From assembly GCA_013335275.1 (NCBI GenBank), contig JAAXVX010000092.1:1-5995 (forward strand): a stretch of DNA of 5,995 bases. Reading direction: 5' to 3'. Position numbers and translations under genes: made by a program. Every line of letters starts with the position of its first letter. Within the stretch, counting starts at the first letter, position 1. Positions 1-5,995 of this stretch are shown piece after piece. This stretch comes from Bacteroidales bacterium (GTDB lineage: Bacteria > Bacteroidota > Bacteroidia > Bacteroidales > UBA932). The notes under the pieces are model-generated. The model was not told the origin of the DNA and did no database searches. It saw only the letters and a list, made by a program, of their open reading frames with translations.

Positions 1-1842
1 GCTGTCTTCTGTTCCGCACAGGTCCTGAATAACTACAGCCATCTTCTCTTCGCTAAGCAGATTTGACGTTGCCTGAATATAAGATCTGCTGGAAGAAAAA
101 TATATAGAAGCATAAACACTTTTAATCGCCTTTCCAAGCAGCCGCAGCATCTGATCCCTGTTATGGGTGAGAGGAATCATATATGTTGAATAAATACCTG
201 CGAAAGGCTGATAATGGGAGTCCTCCAGTTTTGAACTTGAACGGACAGCCAAAGGACCTGAAGCATGAGAAATATATGCTTTAAGCTCATTGACGAGTGC
301 TTCCGGGAGCCTTGAACTGACAAATTCTGAAAGAATCTCTTCGTCGGAAATCTCAGAATTTATTACATATTGAAGGCCATTGACCTTTAGAAACTCATCA
401 AAGTAATCTGTGGCAACAACAACGGTTCGGGGGATTAAAATTTTAACTCCTGGATATTTTTGCAGGAGATTGTACTTCTCCAGCATGTTGTTTATAAAAG
501 CCAGTCCCCTTGCTTTGCCCCCAAGAGAGCCTTCTCCGAGCCTGGCAAACCAGATATACTTGCTGTAAGTCTCAGGGTTAAACCTTGCTACAACACCATG
601 ACCCAAAAGAATCCGGTAGTCAATTATCGCCTGAACGATGTATTTCCTGAGTTCGTCTATTGTTTTAAAGTGGCTTTGGTCGGCTTTTTTGATTTTTGAA
701 GCCAGCGAGAAAAGCCCTCTTGAATACATCCATTTCGAGAGTCTGTTTTTTGAGCCGTGGTAGAGAAGAACATCTTCCGGAATTTCCATTACCAGTTGCT
801 GTAAATCTCTCAAATCTTTTGCCCTGCCAAGAATTTCGCCGGTTTCAAGATCCCTGAATACAAAATCTCCAAAAAGAAACTCTTCGCTGATATATTCTCC
901 TAACTCAATAAGCAGAGTTTTTGAGTATTTGAGTATGAATCCCACACCAAGTTCCTGAGCCACTCCCCGCATAGAGTCCTGAGAACTTTGCAGCAGAAAC
1001 GGCATATACGGGTCATCGTTCTTGATGAGTTTACACAAATCAATTCCCGCATCCATTTTTTCGGTATAGGACGGGTCGCTTTTATTTATTACAAAAGCTA
1101 CATCTGATATTACCCCAAGCAGATTCTTTTTGTACTGTTCATACAATTGAACGGCCTCTGTGTAATTTGTTGCCAGCAAAATTTTTGGTCTTGCTCTTTT
1201 TCTTAATTTCTGCTGCTGCTCGTTGAGCGCCTCCTTTAAGAATTCCGCACTTTGCTGAAGAACAAGCTTATATAGAGCAGGAAGGTATGTGGAGTAGTAT
1301 CTTACAGAATCTTCTACCAGCAAAATGGACTGAACGCCGGCACCCACAATGTCATCATCGGCATTCATCCTGTCTTCGAATAATTTTATGATAGCCAGGA
1401 TAAGATCGGCATTTCCCTGCCAGCTGAAGATATAATCAATTCCCGAGCAGTCCTGATTTTCAATTAACCTGTGCAGTTCTTTTGAAAAGTGTGTCAGCAG
1501 GACAAAAGGGATATGCAATCCTTCTTCTCTCAGTTGTCTGGAAAACTTGAAAACATCAAGCTCTCCTACATTGAACATACTGATTATAAGGTCAAAATCG
1601 TTGTCGGATTCGAGAAGATTATATGCGTCGAGCGAAGATGTTACCCATGTAAAAGTAGGCGGATTGCTGAGATTCAAATCGACATATTCCTTATAGATCT
1701 GAACCTCAATTCTTCCGTCTTCTTCAAGGGTATATGCGTCATAGCTGCTGCAAATCATAAGAACCTTCCTGATGCGTCTTTGCATCAGACCCTTGTAATT
1801 CGTTCTTGAAACTTTTTGCGGCACCTGTTTGCTCAGTGGCAT
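1..1842 (-). CDS. Receiver-like/PEP-pyruvate-binding (PPDK N-terminal type) fusion protein, 3' end outside window
   Basis: The first 614 codons are present and the C-terminus lies beyond the left edge. The ATG at 1842-1840 is chosen because an in-frame TAA sits only 9 bases upstream (1854-1852). Residues about 27-155 look like a degenerate receiver domain without the acidic pocket. Residues about 172-320 look like a second receiver: VEDS at 176-179, candidate phospho-acceptor Asp247, Ser286/287, and Lys305 in FILKYS. This one is stretched by a Gln/Lys/Arg-rich, probably helical insert (about 195-220). From about 430 the protein becomes a pyruvate-phosphate-dikinase/PEP-synthase-type ATP-grasp domain, with GEGSLGGKARG at 436-446 and LAVRSSSKLED at 531-541 followed by FAGIYSTY. 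That domain normally binds ATP and phosphorylates a partner His domain, which is not visible here. It is the last visible gene of the crt-hbd transcript, 39 bases after hbd. A signalling or regulated PEP/pyruvate enzyme is inferred. The domain call is firm and the reaction is not known. Confidence 0.85.
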   Translation of the reverse strand, partial: MPLSKQVPQKVSRTNYKGLMQRRIRKVLMICSSYDAYTLEEDGRIEVQIYKEYVDLNLSNPPTFTWVTSSLDAYNLLESDNDFDLIISMFNVGELDVFKFSRQLREEGLHIPFVLLTHFSKELHRLIENQDCSGIDYIFSWQGNADLILAIIKLFEDRMNADDDIVGAGVQSILLVEDSVRYYSTYLPALYKLVLQQSAEFLKEALNEQQQKLRKRARPKILLATNYTEAVQLYEQYKKNLLGVISDVAFVINKSDPSYTEKMDAGIDLCKLIKNDDPYMPFLLQSSQDSMRGVAQELGVGFILKYSKTLLIELGEYISEEFLFGDFVFRDLETGEILGRAKDLRDLQQLVMEIPEDVLLYHGSKNRLSKWMYSRGLFSLASKIKKADQSHFKTIDELRKYIVQAIIDYRILLGHGVVARFNPETYSKYIWFARLGEGSLGGKARGLAFINNMLEKYNLLQKYPGVKILIPRTVVVATDYFDEFLKVNGLQYVINSEISDEEILSEFVSSRLPEALVNELKAYISHASGPLAVRSSSKLEDSHYQPFAGIYSTYMIPLTHNRDQMLRLLGKAIKSVYASIYFSSSRSYIQATSNLLSEEKMAVVIQDLCGTEDS

Positions 1843-1881
1843 ATTTGCAGTTTAAAAGTATTTAAGTTCTAGTTTCCGCAA

Positions 1882-2727
1882 CTACCTTCCGTAGTCGTAA
1901 AATCCTTTTCCTGTTTTGCGGCCAAGCAAATTTGCCCTTACCATTTTACGGAGCAGCGGGTGAGGCCTGTATTTTGAATCGCCGAATTCGTTGTAAAGGA
2001 CTTCCATAATTGCCAGACAGACATCCAAACCAATAAGGTCTCCAAGAGCAAGAGGGCCCATAGGGTGGTTTGCGCCCAGTTTCATCGCTTCGTCTATCTC
2101 TTCTTTTGTGGCAACGCCGTCTGCGAGTATAGCCACTCCTTCATTAACAAGAGGAATGAGTATTCTGTTCACAACAAATCCCGGAGCTTCATTTACTGTA
2201 ACAGGTGTTTTGCCCATCTGTTTTGCAAGATCGATAACAAAATCATGCACCTGGGGAGCCGTAAGCTGTCCGTTGATAACCTCCACAAGCTTCATTACCG
2301 GAGCTGGATTGAAGAAGTGCATTCCTATCACTCTCTCTGCTCTTTTTGTAGATGCGGCTATTTCTGTAATTGAGAGAGAAGAGGTATTGGATGCCAGAAT
2401 TGTTTCCGGTTTGCAAATTTTATCCAATGTCCCGAATATCTCTCTTTTCAGATCCATATGTTCCAGAATTGCTTCAATTACAATATCGGCATCGGAAAAT
2501 AAGTCGTATGTTATTGTTCCTGTTACTCTGGATTTTATCTGCTCACTTTCCGCGGCAGTAATTTTTTCTTTTTCAACAAGTTTTGAAAGATTTTTTGATA
2601 TGATTTTCTGGCCAGACTGCAATTCTGCGTCAGAAATTCCTTTCATAACAACTGTAAAGCCTGCCTGAGCAAAAGCCTGCACAATTCCGCTGCCCATTGT
2701 GCCTGTTCCGATAACTCCAATTTTCAT
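1882..2727 (-). CDS. hbd: 3-hydroxybutyryl-CoA dehydrogenase
   Basis: A 281-residue cytosolic dehydrogenase that interconverts 3-hydroxybutyryl-CoA and acetoacetyl-CoA using a nicotinamide cofactor. The N-terminal Rossmann domain has GTGTMG at 7-12. The catalytic region carries Ser116 (SNTSS), His137 (GMHFFNPAP), Glu149 (KLVEV) and Asn187 (GFVVNR), matching the Ser/His/Glu/Asn set of the family. The C-terminal helical domain ends in [13 protein letters not shown], the usual family terminus. The start at 2727 (MKIGVIGTG) is preferred over an in-frame ATG 12 codons upstream at 2763, because it gives the standard length of about 282 residues and the upstream extension overlaps no conserved motif. 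Residue 30 (VVMKG) is Gly where clostridial NAD-linked enzymes have Asp (VVLRD), which may change cofactor preference. It lies 36 bases downstream of crt and is probably co-transcribed; the two act in consecutive steps. Confidence 0.95.
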   Translation of the reverse strand: MKIGVIGTGTMGSGIVQAFAQAGFTVVMKGISDAELQSGQKIISKNLSKLVEKEKITAAESEQIKSRVTGTITYDLFSDADIVIEAILEHMDLKREIFGTLDKICKPETILASNTSSLSITEIAASTKRAERVIGMHFFNPAPVMKLVEVINGQLTAPQVHDFVIDLAKQMGKTPVTVNEAPGFVVNRILIPLVNEGVAILADGVATKEEIDEAMKLGANHPMGPLALGDLIGLDVCLAIMEVLYNEFGDSKYRPHPLLRKMVRANLLGRKTGKGFYDYGR

Positions 2728-2763
2728 AATCCTGAGGTATATTTTGTGTTTATTAATTATCAA

Positions 2764-3543
2764 TTATTTGTTTGTGAACAGAGGTTTTCTCTTAGCTAAA
2801 AAAGCAGCCATTCCCTCTTTCTGATCTTCTGTAGAGAAACACTTCCCAAAAAGAATGTTTTCCATTTCAATTGACTTTTCGCTGTCGAAATCCATTGCAT
2901 TGTTTATTGCCTCTTTTGAGTATTTCACTGCAAAAGGAGCTTTGGCAGCTATCATGCCGGCCATCTCCATGGCTTTGTCCATAATTTCTTCCTGCTTAAC
3001 CACGCTATTTACGAGACCAATCTCCAGTGCTTCGGCAGCACCAATGACTCTTCCTGTAAATATCAGCTCTTTTGCCTTGCCCGGCCCTAAAAGCTTCGCC
3101 ATCCTTACTGTTCCGGAAAAACCGGGACAAATTCCGAGTCCCACTTCCGGTTGCCCGAATTTAGCATTTTCGGAAGCAATCCGTATATCACAAGAAAGAG
3201 CAAGTTCACAACCGCCTCCAAGGGCAAATCCGTTAACGGCAGCTATTACCGGTTTCTCAAGTTTTTCGATTTTTCTGAAGACAGATGAACCTGTTTCTCC
3301 AAAAACCTTTCCCAACTCGGGATTTAAGTTAACCATTTCGGAAATATCTGCTCCCGCAACGAAAGACCTGCCATCTCCTGTAATAATTAGAACATAAATA
3401 TCGCTGTTGGCGGCAACGACGTCAATTGCCTGCCCCAGCTCTTTAATTATGAGACTGTTTAGTGCATTCAGTGTAGGAGGGTTGCTTATTGTAATTTTAC
3501 CGACATGGTTTTCTACGCTAAGGGAGATGTGTTTCAGATTCAT
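2764..3543 (-). CDS. crt: Enoyl-CoA hydratase / crotonase (3-hydroxybutyryl-CoA dehydratase)
   Basis: A 259-residue crotonase-fold protein, full length for the family. It should hydrate crotonyl-CoA to 3-hydroxybutyryl-CoA or catalyse the reverse dehydration. Oxyanion-hole residues are seen at Ala63 in FVAGADI and Gly110 in ALGGGCE. Both acid/base glutamates of true hydratases are present, Glu113 (GGGCELA) and Glu133 (FGQPEVGLG). That argues against isomerase or inactive crotonase homologues, which usually lack one of them. The loop after Glu133 reads CPGFSGTVRM where many members have IPGAGGTQRL, a mild divergence. It is the first gene of the leftward unit and starts at the divergent intergenic region. 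No Shine-Dalgarno precedes its ATG, as is common in Bacteroidota. The next gene is hbd, so a C4 role (butyrate/crotonate metabolism) is the best reading. Thiolase and acyl-CoA dehydrogenase partners are not in this window. Confidence 0.93.
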   Translation of the reverse strand: MNLKHISLSVENHVGKITISNPPTLNALNSLIIKELGQAIDVVAANSDIYVLIITGDGRSFVAGADISEMVNLNPELGKVFGETGSSVFRKIEKLEKPVIAAVNGFALGGGCELALSCDIRIASENAKFGQPEVGLGICPGFSGTVRMAKLLGPGKAKELIFTGRVIGAAEALEIGLVNSVVKQEEIMDKAMEMAGMIAAKAPFAVKYSKEAINNAMDFDSEKSIEMENILFGKCFSTEDQKEGMAAFLAKRKPLFTNK

Positions 3544-3578
3544 GATTTGTATGTGTTTTAAACTTCACTTTTAAGCGA

Positions 3579-3586
3579 TAAAGGTA
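3579..3586 (-). promoter_or_regulatory. Possible -7 element for crt-hbd unit
   Basis: On the minus strand this reads TACCTTTA, a 7-of-8 match to the Bacteroidota -7 consensus TAnnTTTG. It would start transcription about 30 bases ahead of the crt ATG. I found no convincing TTTG element at the expected distance upstream, so the call is weak. Confidence 0.25.
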
Positions 3587-3628
3587 CAATTTTTTGTTCA
3601 ATCCCATTTAAAATCCCCCACAAGACAT

Positions 3629-3655
3629 TTTGCTGTTTTTTTATTCATAAATTTG
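3629..3655 (+). promoter_or_regulatory. Probable Bacteroidota-type promoter for the corrinoid methyltransferase unit
   Basis: TAAATTTG at 3648-3655 matches the Bacteroidota -7 consensus TAnnTTTG exactly. A TTTG at 3629-3632 could serve as the -33 element, but the 15-base spacer is shorter than the roughly 19-21 bases usually described, so only the -7 part is well supported. Transcription would begin near 3660, leaving a leader of only about a dozen bases before the ATG at 3673. That leaves no room for leader-based B12 control. Confidence 0.45.
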
Positions 3656-3672
3656 TTGAAAATACGCATCAA

Positions 3673-4335
3673 ATGGAAGATTTTATCGGAAGGATTTCAA
3701 TATCAATTCAAAAAGGGAAAGTAGATATAAATTCGCCATATCCACCCGATATGAAAGGGCTGCCCGGAGCATTCGAACTCACAGGCGAAGCTCTTGAAAA
3801 CGGAGTTTCTGCAAACGATATTCTCACAAAGGCCATGATTCCGGCAATGGGAATCGTTGGCGATCTTTTCAAAGACAAGAAACTGTTCGTCCCCCAGGTT
3901 CTTATGTGTGCTAAGGCAATGAACAGTGCAATGACTCATCTGAAGCCATATTTCAGCTCGGGAGAGATACAGAAAAGAGGAACTTTTGTTATTGGAACAG
4001 TATCCGGCGATTTACACGATATAGGAAAGAACCTTGTGTCAATGATGATAGAAGGCTCCGGCTGGACAGTTGTTGACCTTGGTGTGGATGTGAAAACAGA
4101 AAAATTTTTGGAAGCAATAGGGGATAATCCGGGATGCATATTAGGAATGTCTGCACTGCTCACAACAACAATGGAATCGATGGAGAAATCTGTCCGCACA
4201 CTCCGCGAAACTTTTCCTTCCCAAAAAATCATAGTAGGTGGAGCCCCTCTCAATAAGGAGTTTGCAAATAAGATAGGTGCCGATTTATTTGCTCCCAACC
4301 CACAGATAGCCGTGGAATTTATCAATTCGCTGTAA
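3673..4335 (+). CDS. Corrinoid (B12-binding) methyl-carrier protein, MtbC/MtaC-like
   Basis: A 220-residue cytosolic cobamide-binding protein, about the usual length for stand-alone corrinoid proteins of methyltransferase systems. The N-terminal helical cap domain (about 20-95) contains the typical MIPAMGIVGDLF and VPQVLMCAKAM segments. The Rossmann-like B12 domain (about 103-220) has GDLHDIGKNL, in which Asp113-x-His115-x-x-Gly118 form the DxHxxG motif; His115 should be the lower ligand to cobalt. It also has MSALLTTTM (Ser160, Leu162) and VGGAP (Gly189-Gly190), the other two cobalamin-contact motifs. All key residues are intact. In known systems such a protein takes a methyl group from a substrate-specific methyltransferase and passes it to a UroD-like methyltransferase. 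The next gene, 4 bases on, encodes exactly that class. The cobalamin-binding assignment is firm, but the methyl source is unknown. The fold is shared with MetH, but the catalytic domains of MetH are absent. Confidence 0.93.
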   Translation: MEDFIGRISISIQKGKVDINSPYPPDMKGLPGAFELTGEALENGVSANDILTKAMIPAMGIVGDLFKDKKLFVPQVLMCAKAMNSAMTHLKPYFSSGEIQKRGTFVIGTVSGDLHDIGKNLVSMMIEGSGWTVVDLGVDVKTEKFLEAIGDNPGCILGMSALLTTTMESMEKSVRTLRETFPSQKIIVGGAPLNKEFANKIGADLFAPNPQIAVEFINSL

Positions 4336-4339
4336 CATC

Positions 4340-5686
4340 ATGACAGGAAAAGAATACATAACCGGCTCTTTCGGGCTCATTGAAAACGACCGGCCTGCAT
4401 GGCTGCCTTTTGTGGGATGCCATGGAGCATTTTTAACCGGAGAAACGGCAGACGTTTACCTTTCAAATGCCGAATCTGTTGTAAAAGGCCTTGATGCAGC
4501 AATTGAAAAATATTCTCCGGACGGGCTCCCTGTTACATTTGACCTGCAGCTTGAAGCAGAGGCGCTTGGTTGCAGGCTGCTTTTTTCTCCGTCCAATCCT
4601 CCTGCGGTTATATCGCATCCTCTGGAAGAGGGGATTTCCCTGAATGACCTTAAGATACCGGGAACTGAAGACGGCAGAATAGGAGAGATGATTAAGGCAG
4701 CAGAAATTTTATGCACAAAGTATCCCGATATAGCTTTTTTCGGGCTTGTGACAGGACCTTTCACACTCGCCCTGCACCTTATGGGGACGGAAATTTTTAC
4801 GGCAATGTATGAAGATCCGGAAAAGGCCCGGAGCGTAATTGCATTTTGTTCCGAAGTGGCAAAAAAGATGTCTGAACTTTATATTTCTGCAGGATGCACT
4901 GTTGTTGCAATAGTTGACCCCATGACCAGCCAGATTGACCCCGGTTCTTTTGAGACATTTGTTTCGGAACCTGTCAGTGAAATCTTTAGCTTCATCAGAG
5001 AAAAAAAAGGGCTCAGTTCATTTTTTGTTTGCGGCCAGGCAGAGCACAATCTTGAACTTATGGCAGCCTGCAGGCCTGACAATATATCTGTTGACGAAAA
5101 TATTTCGCTGAAAACAGTTAAAGATATAGCCCTTTCAAACGGTATCAGCTTTGGCGGAAACCTCAAACTCACAACAACTCTTTTGCTTGGAAGCAGTGAG
5201 GATTCCGAAAGAGACGCTCTGGACTGTATTCTCACCGGAGGCAATAAAGGCTTTGTTTTGGCTCCCGGCTGCGATTTGCCCATGAATACACCAGTTGAAA
5301 ATCTTGTTGCAGTGAGCAAATTGATTAGAGACGATTACAGGCAGGAATTTTTAAGCAGAACTTCTGTGCTGGCAGATGATGAGAAAGTGCCGGATTTAAG
5401 CGGAAGATGGTCAAAAAACAGGGTTGTGATAGATGTAGTGACTCTTGATTCAGATTCCTGTGCCCCATGTCAGTACATGATGGAACTGGTTAACCGGCTG
5501 AAGCCGTCTTTCGGCGACAGAATTGCGGTTTTTGAACATAAAATCAAAACCAGGGAGGGGCTTTTGATGATGAAGAGTCTGGGAGTAAAGAATATACCAA
5601 CAATATGCATAAACGGGAAGATTAAATTCGTTTCAATAACACCTCCCATAAAAATATTAACCGAAGCTGTAAACGAGGAGATATAA
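4340..5686 (+). CDS. UroD-family (MtaA/CmuA-like) cobamide methyltransferase fused to a C-terminal thioredoxin-like domain
   Basis: A 448-residue two-domain protein. Residues about 1-330 are a uroporphyrinogen-decarboxylase-type TIM barrel of the MtaA/CmuA branch, with GLVTGPFTLALHLMG (135-149), FFVCG (228-232) and LAPGCDLPMNTPVENL (307-322). These enzymes move methyl groups between a corrinoid protein and a thiol or other acceptor. Their zinc site is normally His-x-Cys plus a distant Cys. Here Cys231 and Cys311 remain but the His position is Phe229. After a linker (about 331-360) comes a thioredoxin-like domain (about 361-448) with Cys374-Ala-Pro-Cys377 and the cis-proline loop NIPT (Pro420). 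The reading frame is continuous, so the fusion is genuine in this sequence. The gene starts 4 bases after the corrinoid-protein gene and ends 2 bases before the GTPase gene, which indicates one operon. Haem-pathway HemE is unlikely, because the protein has the corrinoid-partner context and methyltransferase motifs. The substrate is unknown. Confidence 0.9.
   Translation: MTGKEYITGSFGLIENDRPAWLPFVGCHGAFLTGETADVYLSNAESVVKGLDAAIEKYSPDGLPVTFDLQLEAEALGCRLLFSPSNPPAVISHPLEEGISLNDLKIPGTEDGRIGEMIKAAEILCTKYPDIAFFGLVTGPFTLALHLMGTEIFTAMYEDPEKARSVIAFCSEVAKKMSELYISAGCTVVAIVDPMTSQIDPGSFETFVSEPVSEIFSFIREKKGLSSFFVCGQAEHNLELMAACRPDNISVDENISLKTVKDIALSNGISFGGNLKLTTTLLLGSSEDSERDALDCILTGGNKGFVLAPGCDLPMNTPVENLVAVSKLIRDDYRQEFLSRTSVLADDEKVPDLSGRWSKNRVVIDVVTLDSDSCAPCQYMMELVNRLKPSFGDRIAVFEHKIKTREGLLMMKSLGVKNIPTICINGKIKFVSITPPIKILTEAVNEEI
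5675..5680 (+). promoter_or_regulatory. Shine-Dalgarno-like site for the G3E GTPase gene
   Basis: GAGGAG lies 8 bases before the ATG at 5689, inside the last codons of the upstream gene. It is the only strong purine-rich ribosome-binding-like site I see ahead of a start in this window. Because it also encodes the terminal Glu-Glu, it could be coincidental. Confidence 0.4.
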
Positions 5687-5688
5687 TA

Positions 5689-5995
5689 ATGACGGCACAA
5701 ACTGTACCTCTCTATCTTGTTTCGGGCTTTCTCGGAAGCGGAAAGAGCAGTTTTCTCAGGAACATAATTGAGGAAATGGGAGATTGTGTGAAGATAGGTG
5801 TTGTACAAAATGAATTTTCGTCTGTAAATATTGATTCCGGGATTCTTGCTCAGTCAAAGAAGCCATTCTCTGTGCTTGAGGTAAATAAAGGTTCGGTTTT
5901 CTGCTTATGTCTCTTAAATGATTTTATTCCCTCTCTTGCTGCGTTTATTGAGGAATTCAAGCCGGATAAGATTTTTATCGAGGCTACCGGCCTTG
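5689..5995 (+). CDS. G3E-family (CobW/YjiA-like) GTPase, 3' end outside window
   Basis: The first 102 codons are visible and the frame is open to the right edge. The start 2 bases after the upstream stop is supported by GAGGAG 8 bases before it and by the Walker A motif beginning at the usual distance from the N-terminus. Walker A is GFLGSGKSS (13-21). The NEF...ID segment (41-49) and Glu98-Ala-Thr-Gly101 (the Glu-containing G3 motif that names the family) are both present. Most metallochaperone members carry a metal-binding CxCC after this NEF region. Here the equivalent stretch reads GSVFCLC (68-74), leaving Cys72 and Cys74 only. G3E proteins couple GTP hydrolysis to metal or cofactor insertion (cobalamin, nickel, zinc), and MeaB-type relatives maintain B12 enzymes. 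In this operon a role in metal loading or corrinoid handling is likely but inferred. A C-terminal CobW domain, if present, lies outside the window. Confidence 0.88.
   Translation, partial: MTAQTVPLYLVSGFLGSGKSSFLRNIIEEMGDCVKIGVVQNEFSSVNIDSGILAQSKKPFSVLEVNKGSVFCLCLLNDFIPSLAAFIEEFKPDKIFIEATGL

Larger units (their letters stand above)
3544..3672. other. Divergent intergenic region between the two transcription units
   Basis: This 129-base AT-rich gap separates the leftward crt start from the rightward corrinoid-protein start and must hold both promoters. I see no long hairpin, no terminator (none is expected between divergent genes), no RNA gene and no B12-box-like structure. It is too short to hold a cobalamin riboswitch plus two promoters. 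No clear palindromic operator stands out. Confidence 0.8.

Noticed and set aside
460..1809. Plus-strand open frames at 460-699 and 1489-1809
   Set aside because: Both lie antisense within the continuous minus-strand receiver/PEP-binding gene, which reads without a stop from 1842 to the left edge with recognisable motifs.
2108..2668. A 186-codon open frame on the plus strand opposite hbd
   Set aside because: It lies entirely antisense to hbd, whose motifs are unambiguous. Its translation has low-complexity Ser/Ile-rich composition and no recognisable domain.
2728..2763. Upstream in-frame ATG at 2763 as the hbd start
   Set aside because: It would add 12 residues before the Rossmann strand that normally begins at residue 2-3, and would abut the crt stop directly. 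The ATG at 2727 gives the standard family length.
2855..3397. A 180-codon open frame on the plus strand opposite crt
   Set aside because: It is antisense to a clear crotonase, its composition is rich in Ser, Ala and Pro, and it has no recognisable motif.
3544..3672. Cobalamin riboswitch ahead of the corrinoid operon
   Set aside because: The gap is too short to hold one with two divergent promoters, and no B12-box-like sequence or large stem structure is apparent by eye.
3673..4335. Fragment of B12-dependent methionine synthase (MetH)
   Set aside because: The cobalamin-binding fold is shared, but this is a complete stand-alone protein with its own start and stop, and no homocysteine- or folate-binding or activation domains are adjacent.
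4340..5330. Haem-pathway uroporphyrinogen decarboxylase (HemE)
   Set aside because: The VCG and APGC segments, the adjacent corrinoid protein and the G3E gene point to the methyltransferase branch of the family.

Overview
The window looks like a stretch of chromosome from an anaerobic member of the Bacteroidota. This is a moderate-confidence call. It rests on a receiver/PEP-binding fusion protein of a type I associate with that phylum, on the near absence of Shine-Dalgarno sequences, and on a match to the Bacteroidota -7 element (TAnnTTTG) in the only sizeable intergenic gap. Base composition appears moderate and even, and I see no mobile element, RNA gene, CRISPR array or long repeat. Coding density is high. 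All six genes are intact except the two cut by the window edges.

Left half (1-3543, all on the minus strand). Read in the direction of transcription, this is a crotonase/enoyl-CoA hydratase (crt), a 3-hydroxybutyryl-CoA dehydrogenase (hbd), then a large protein running off the left edge. That protein has receiver-like domains followed by an ATP-grasp PEP/pyruvate-binding domain. The gaps are 36 and 39 bases, so the three are probably one transcript. Crt and Hbd catalyse consecutive steps (crotonyl-CoA <-> 3-hydroxybutyryl-CoA <-> acetoacetyl-CoA) of C4 acyl-CoA metabolism, in butyrate formation or breakdown. Hbd has glycine where NAD-dependent relatives carry the adenine-ribose-binding acidic residue, so NADP(H) use is possible.

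Centre (3544-3672). A 129-base divergent intergenic region carries the promoters for both sides. It is too short for, and shows no sign of, a cobalamin riboswitch.

Right half (3673-5995, all on the plus strand). This is a tight three-gene unit with gaps of 4 and 2 bases. It encodes a corrinoid (B12) carrier protein with an intact DxHxxG motif, a uroporphyrinogen-decarboxylase-family methyltransferase fused to a C-terminal thioredoxin-like domain with a CAPC active site, and the start of a G3E (CobW-like) GTPase. Together they look like a methyl-transfer module: the corrinoid protein carries a methyl group, the UroD-like domain moves it to or from a substrate, the thioredoxin domain supplies redox or thiol chemistry, and the GTPase may handle a metal or activate the corrinoid. 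Three features depart from the textbook families and make this the most interesting part of the window: the in-frame thioredoxin fusion, Phe in place of the usual zinc-ligand His of the methyltransferase, and a rearranged cysteine motif in the GTPase. The methyl donor and acceptor cannot be read from the sequence.
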